Of a DNA stretch of 24,294 nt, positions 22,895-24,294 are shown one piece after another. Every line of letters begins with the position of its first letter. Position 1 is the first letter of the stretch. A model generated the notes under the pieces. The model worked only from the letters and a program-made list of their open reading frames with translations, did not search any database and was not told where the DNA came from. A program made the translations under genes and the position numbers. The DNA is from Treponema sp. (lineage in GTDB: Bacteria > Spirochaetota > Spirochaetia > Treponematales > Treponemataceae), in the NCBI GenBank assembly GCA_031290005.1, contig JAITOJ010000013.1, positions 1 to 24,294 of the forward strand, written 5' to 3'.

Positions 22895-24294
22895 TCAGTA
22901 TGCCGCCCGTCGGAGCCGCACCTGCTCTATGTCGGGACTGAACAGCTCCCGCAGGTCATTGAGACCCAGGGCCATCAGAGCCATTCGGTCAATGCCGATG
23001 CCCCAGGCCAGCACCGGAACGTCCACCCCCATGGGCTTAGTCACTTCGGGCCGGAAAATGCCCGACCCGCCCAGCTCAAACCAGCCCAGCACCGGATGCT
23101 TGATATGCACTTCAATGGAAGGTTCCGTAAAGGGAAAGTAGCCCGGCACGTATTTGACCTCCGTGGCCCCGGCGATTTCCACGGCGAACATTTCTAGAAA
23201 GCCCAGCAGCGTCCGCAGATTCACTTCCTCGCCCAGCACAATACCTTCGGTTTGATAAAAGTCCGAAAGATGGGTGGCGTCCACCTTGTCGTAACGGAAG
23301 CAGCGCGCAATCCCAAAGTACTTGCCAGGGACTTTCGCCTTGGCAAGCTGATGGGCGGAAAGCACCGTGCCCTGGCTGCGCAGAATCAGGCGGCGGGTAA
23401 AATCCCGGTCAAAGGCATAATTCCAGCCCCGGCTTCCCGAAGCGCCCCCGGTTTCGTGGGACGCCGCCACCTGGGACAAGAACGGTTCATCTATCTTCTG
23501 TGCGTGGGTGGGATTTTTAACGTAATACACATCGTGGATGTCCCGGGCCGCGTGAAACTGGGGCATAAAGAGGGCATCGGAATTCCAGAACTCGGTTTCC
23601 ACCAATGGACCGTCGAATTCCTCAAAGCCCAGGGAGCACAGTTTGTCCTTCACGCTTTCCAGAAAGGATACATACGGATTGGCGCGCCCCGGAATAATCC
23701 GCGCCGGAAGCACGCCGATATTGTAGCCGCGAAAGGCCGCGTCCTTCCATTCTCCGGTGGCAAGCATTTTGGCGGTCAGTTGTCCGATTTCACTGCCCGA
23801 AATCCCGGCGGACTCCAGGGCGCGGGCGGCCTGCTCCGCTTCCGGCGTCAGGGTATAGACCACGGTTTCCCGCTCCACCACCCGGAAAGGCGCGTCCTGG
23901 GCGCCCCGCTTTTTTGCCAAGCCGGACATGACCGTTTCTTCTTCCGCGGACAAACCGCCGATAAGGCTCCCCTCCGCGCCCAAGGCTTTTTGCAAGAGCC
24001 CATCGGTCACCGCAATGCGAATGGGTAACGGCTTTCCGGTATGTGCGGCTTTTTTGTCCGCCGCCATTTCAAGGACGCCTTCTTTGGAAAGCGCGCCAAA
24101 GGCGCTGCCCGCATCCTTGTTTTCCAGCTTCAGCGCCGCCGCGATTTCCGGCAGGGTATGGGAGCCGCCGGTTTTCAGGAAGGCGGCAATCCGCGCTTCC
24201 GGCGTACCTTCTGCGGCCCACAACTTTCCCAATTCGGTGATTTCGTAATAGGTATGCGGTTCCCGGCGGACGATTTGAGCCAGGGCCTTGCCGG
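22895..24294 (-). CDS. pheS: Phenylalanyl-tRNA synthetase alpha subunit, archaeal/eukaryotic type, 5' end outside window
   Basis: The frame stays open to the window edge: before the TTG at 24232 it reads on through 20 more codons (KALAQIVRREPHTYYEIT), so the true start lies beyond 24294. The protein charges tRNA-Phe together with PheT. The N-terminal part contains tandem winged-helix-like DNA/RNA-binding folds (HTLPEIAAALKLENKDAGSA, GALSKEGVLEMAADKK, LESAGISGSEIGQLT), as in archaeal and eukaryotic PheRS alpha rather than the coiled-coil bacterial form. The class II core has motif 2 (GIARCFRYDKVDATHLSDFYQ) and motif 3 (AWGIGIDRMAL); DIHDVYYV is also typical. Spirochaetes are known to carry this archaeal-type PheRS, explained by ancient gene transfer. 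The C-terminus is RLRRAAY. The lipid kinase gene follows 33 bases later. Confidence 0.94.
   Translation of the reverse strand, partial: GKALAQIVRREPHTYYEITELGKLWAAEGTPEARIAAFLKTGGSHTLPEIAAALKLENKDAGSAFGALSKEGVLEMAADKKAAHTGKPLPIRIAVTDGLLQKALGAEGSLIGGLSAEEETVMSGLAKKRGAQDAPFRVVERETVVYTLTPEAEQAARALESAGISGSEIGQLTAKMLATGEWKDAAFRGYNIGVLPARIIPGRANPYVSFLESVKDKLCSLGFEEFDGPLVETEFWNSDALFMPQFHAARDIHDVYYVKNPTHAQKIDEPFLSQVAASHETGGASGSRGWNYAFDRDFTRRLILRSQGTVLSAHQLAKAKVPGKYFGIARCFRYDKVDATHLSDFYQTEGIVLGEEVNLRTLLGFLEMFAVEIAGATEVKYVPGYFPFTEPSIEVHIKHPVLGWFELGGSGIFRPEVTKPMGVDVPVLAWGIGIDRMALMALGLNDLRELFSPDIEQVRLRRAAY

Noticed and set aside
24230..24232. TTG at 24232 as the start of pheS
   Set aside because: The frame remains open with protein-like sequence to the window edge, so this codon is an internal Leu.

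Overview
The window looks like chromosomal DNA of a spirochaete, most likely a Treponema-like lineage with moderately high GC (about 50-55% by eye), such as the gut treponemes. Four things point there. The phenylalanyl-tRNA synthetase alpha chain is of the archaeal/eukaryotic type known from spirochaetes. There is a cyclophilin-FKBP dual-domain lipoprotein of the kind described in Treponema. There is a 7TMR-DISM hybrid histidine kinase with a treponeme-like architecture. Several genes encode lipoproteins or small exported proteins with no recognisable family. The species assignment is inference.

Layout. 1-1321 (+): the C-terminal end of a PFL/UPF0210 (DUF711) protein and an exported M15 zinc D,D-peptidase. 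1330-3624 (+): a promoter, then a ClpP protease subunit, a UPF0158-GNAT fusion and a DbpA-type RNA-binding-domain protein. 3653-3813: seven tandem 23-bp units, each able to form a hairpin, between convergent genes. 3811-6134 (-): promoter, small exported protein, DUF192 lipoprotein and alanine racemase (alr). 6083-6429: a divergent intergenic region that holds a candidate ~89-nt small RNA with its own promoter and terminator, and then the promoter of the next operon. 6430-12007 (+): lipoprotein sugar-binding protein, two sugar ABC permeases and an N,N'-diacetylchitobiose phosphorylase, which together form a chitobiose uptake and phosphorolysis operon without its own ATPase. 12018-15599 (-): outer-membrane-barrel-like protein, dual PPIase lipoprotein, TrmH/SpoU rRNA/tRNA methyltransferase and an exported protein of unknown function. 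15713-20588 (+): a signalling cassette of response regulator, 1203-aa hybrid kinase (7TMR-DISM, HisKA/HATPase, pseudo-receiver, receiver, HPt) and second response regulator. 20585-24294 (-): pheS (5' end outside the window), lipid kinase (DagK/YegS type), PlsC-type acyltransferase and HAD-IB phosphatase, a tightly packed lipid-related run.

How they work together. The chitobiose operon would import a chitin disaccharide and split it with phosphate into GlcNAc-1-phosphate and GlcNAc. The M15 peptidase and alanine racemase act in peptidoglycan metabolism. The acyltransferase and lipid kinase are phospholipid enzymes.

The parts that look least described are: (a) the kinase cassette, in which two ~60% identical response regulators flank the kinase and all three proteins share a C-terminal helical module; (b) the candidate small RNA carrying two ACCUCC anti-Shine-Dalgarno motifs; (c) the 23-bp hairpin tandem array; (d) the UPF0158-GNAT fusion. 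No CRISPR array, tRNA, rRNA, insertion sequence or prophage gene was seen.
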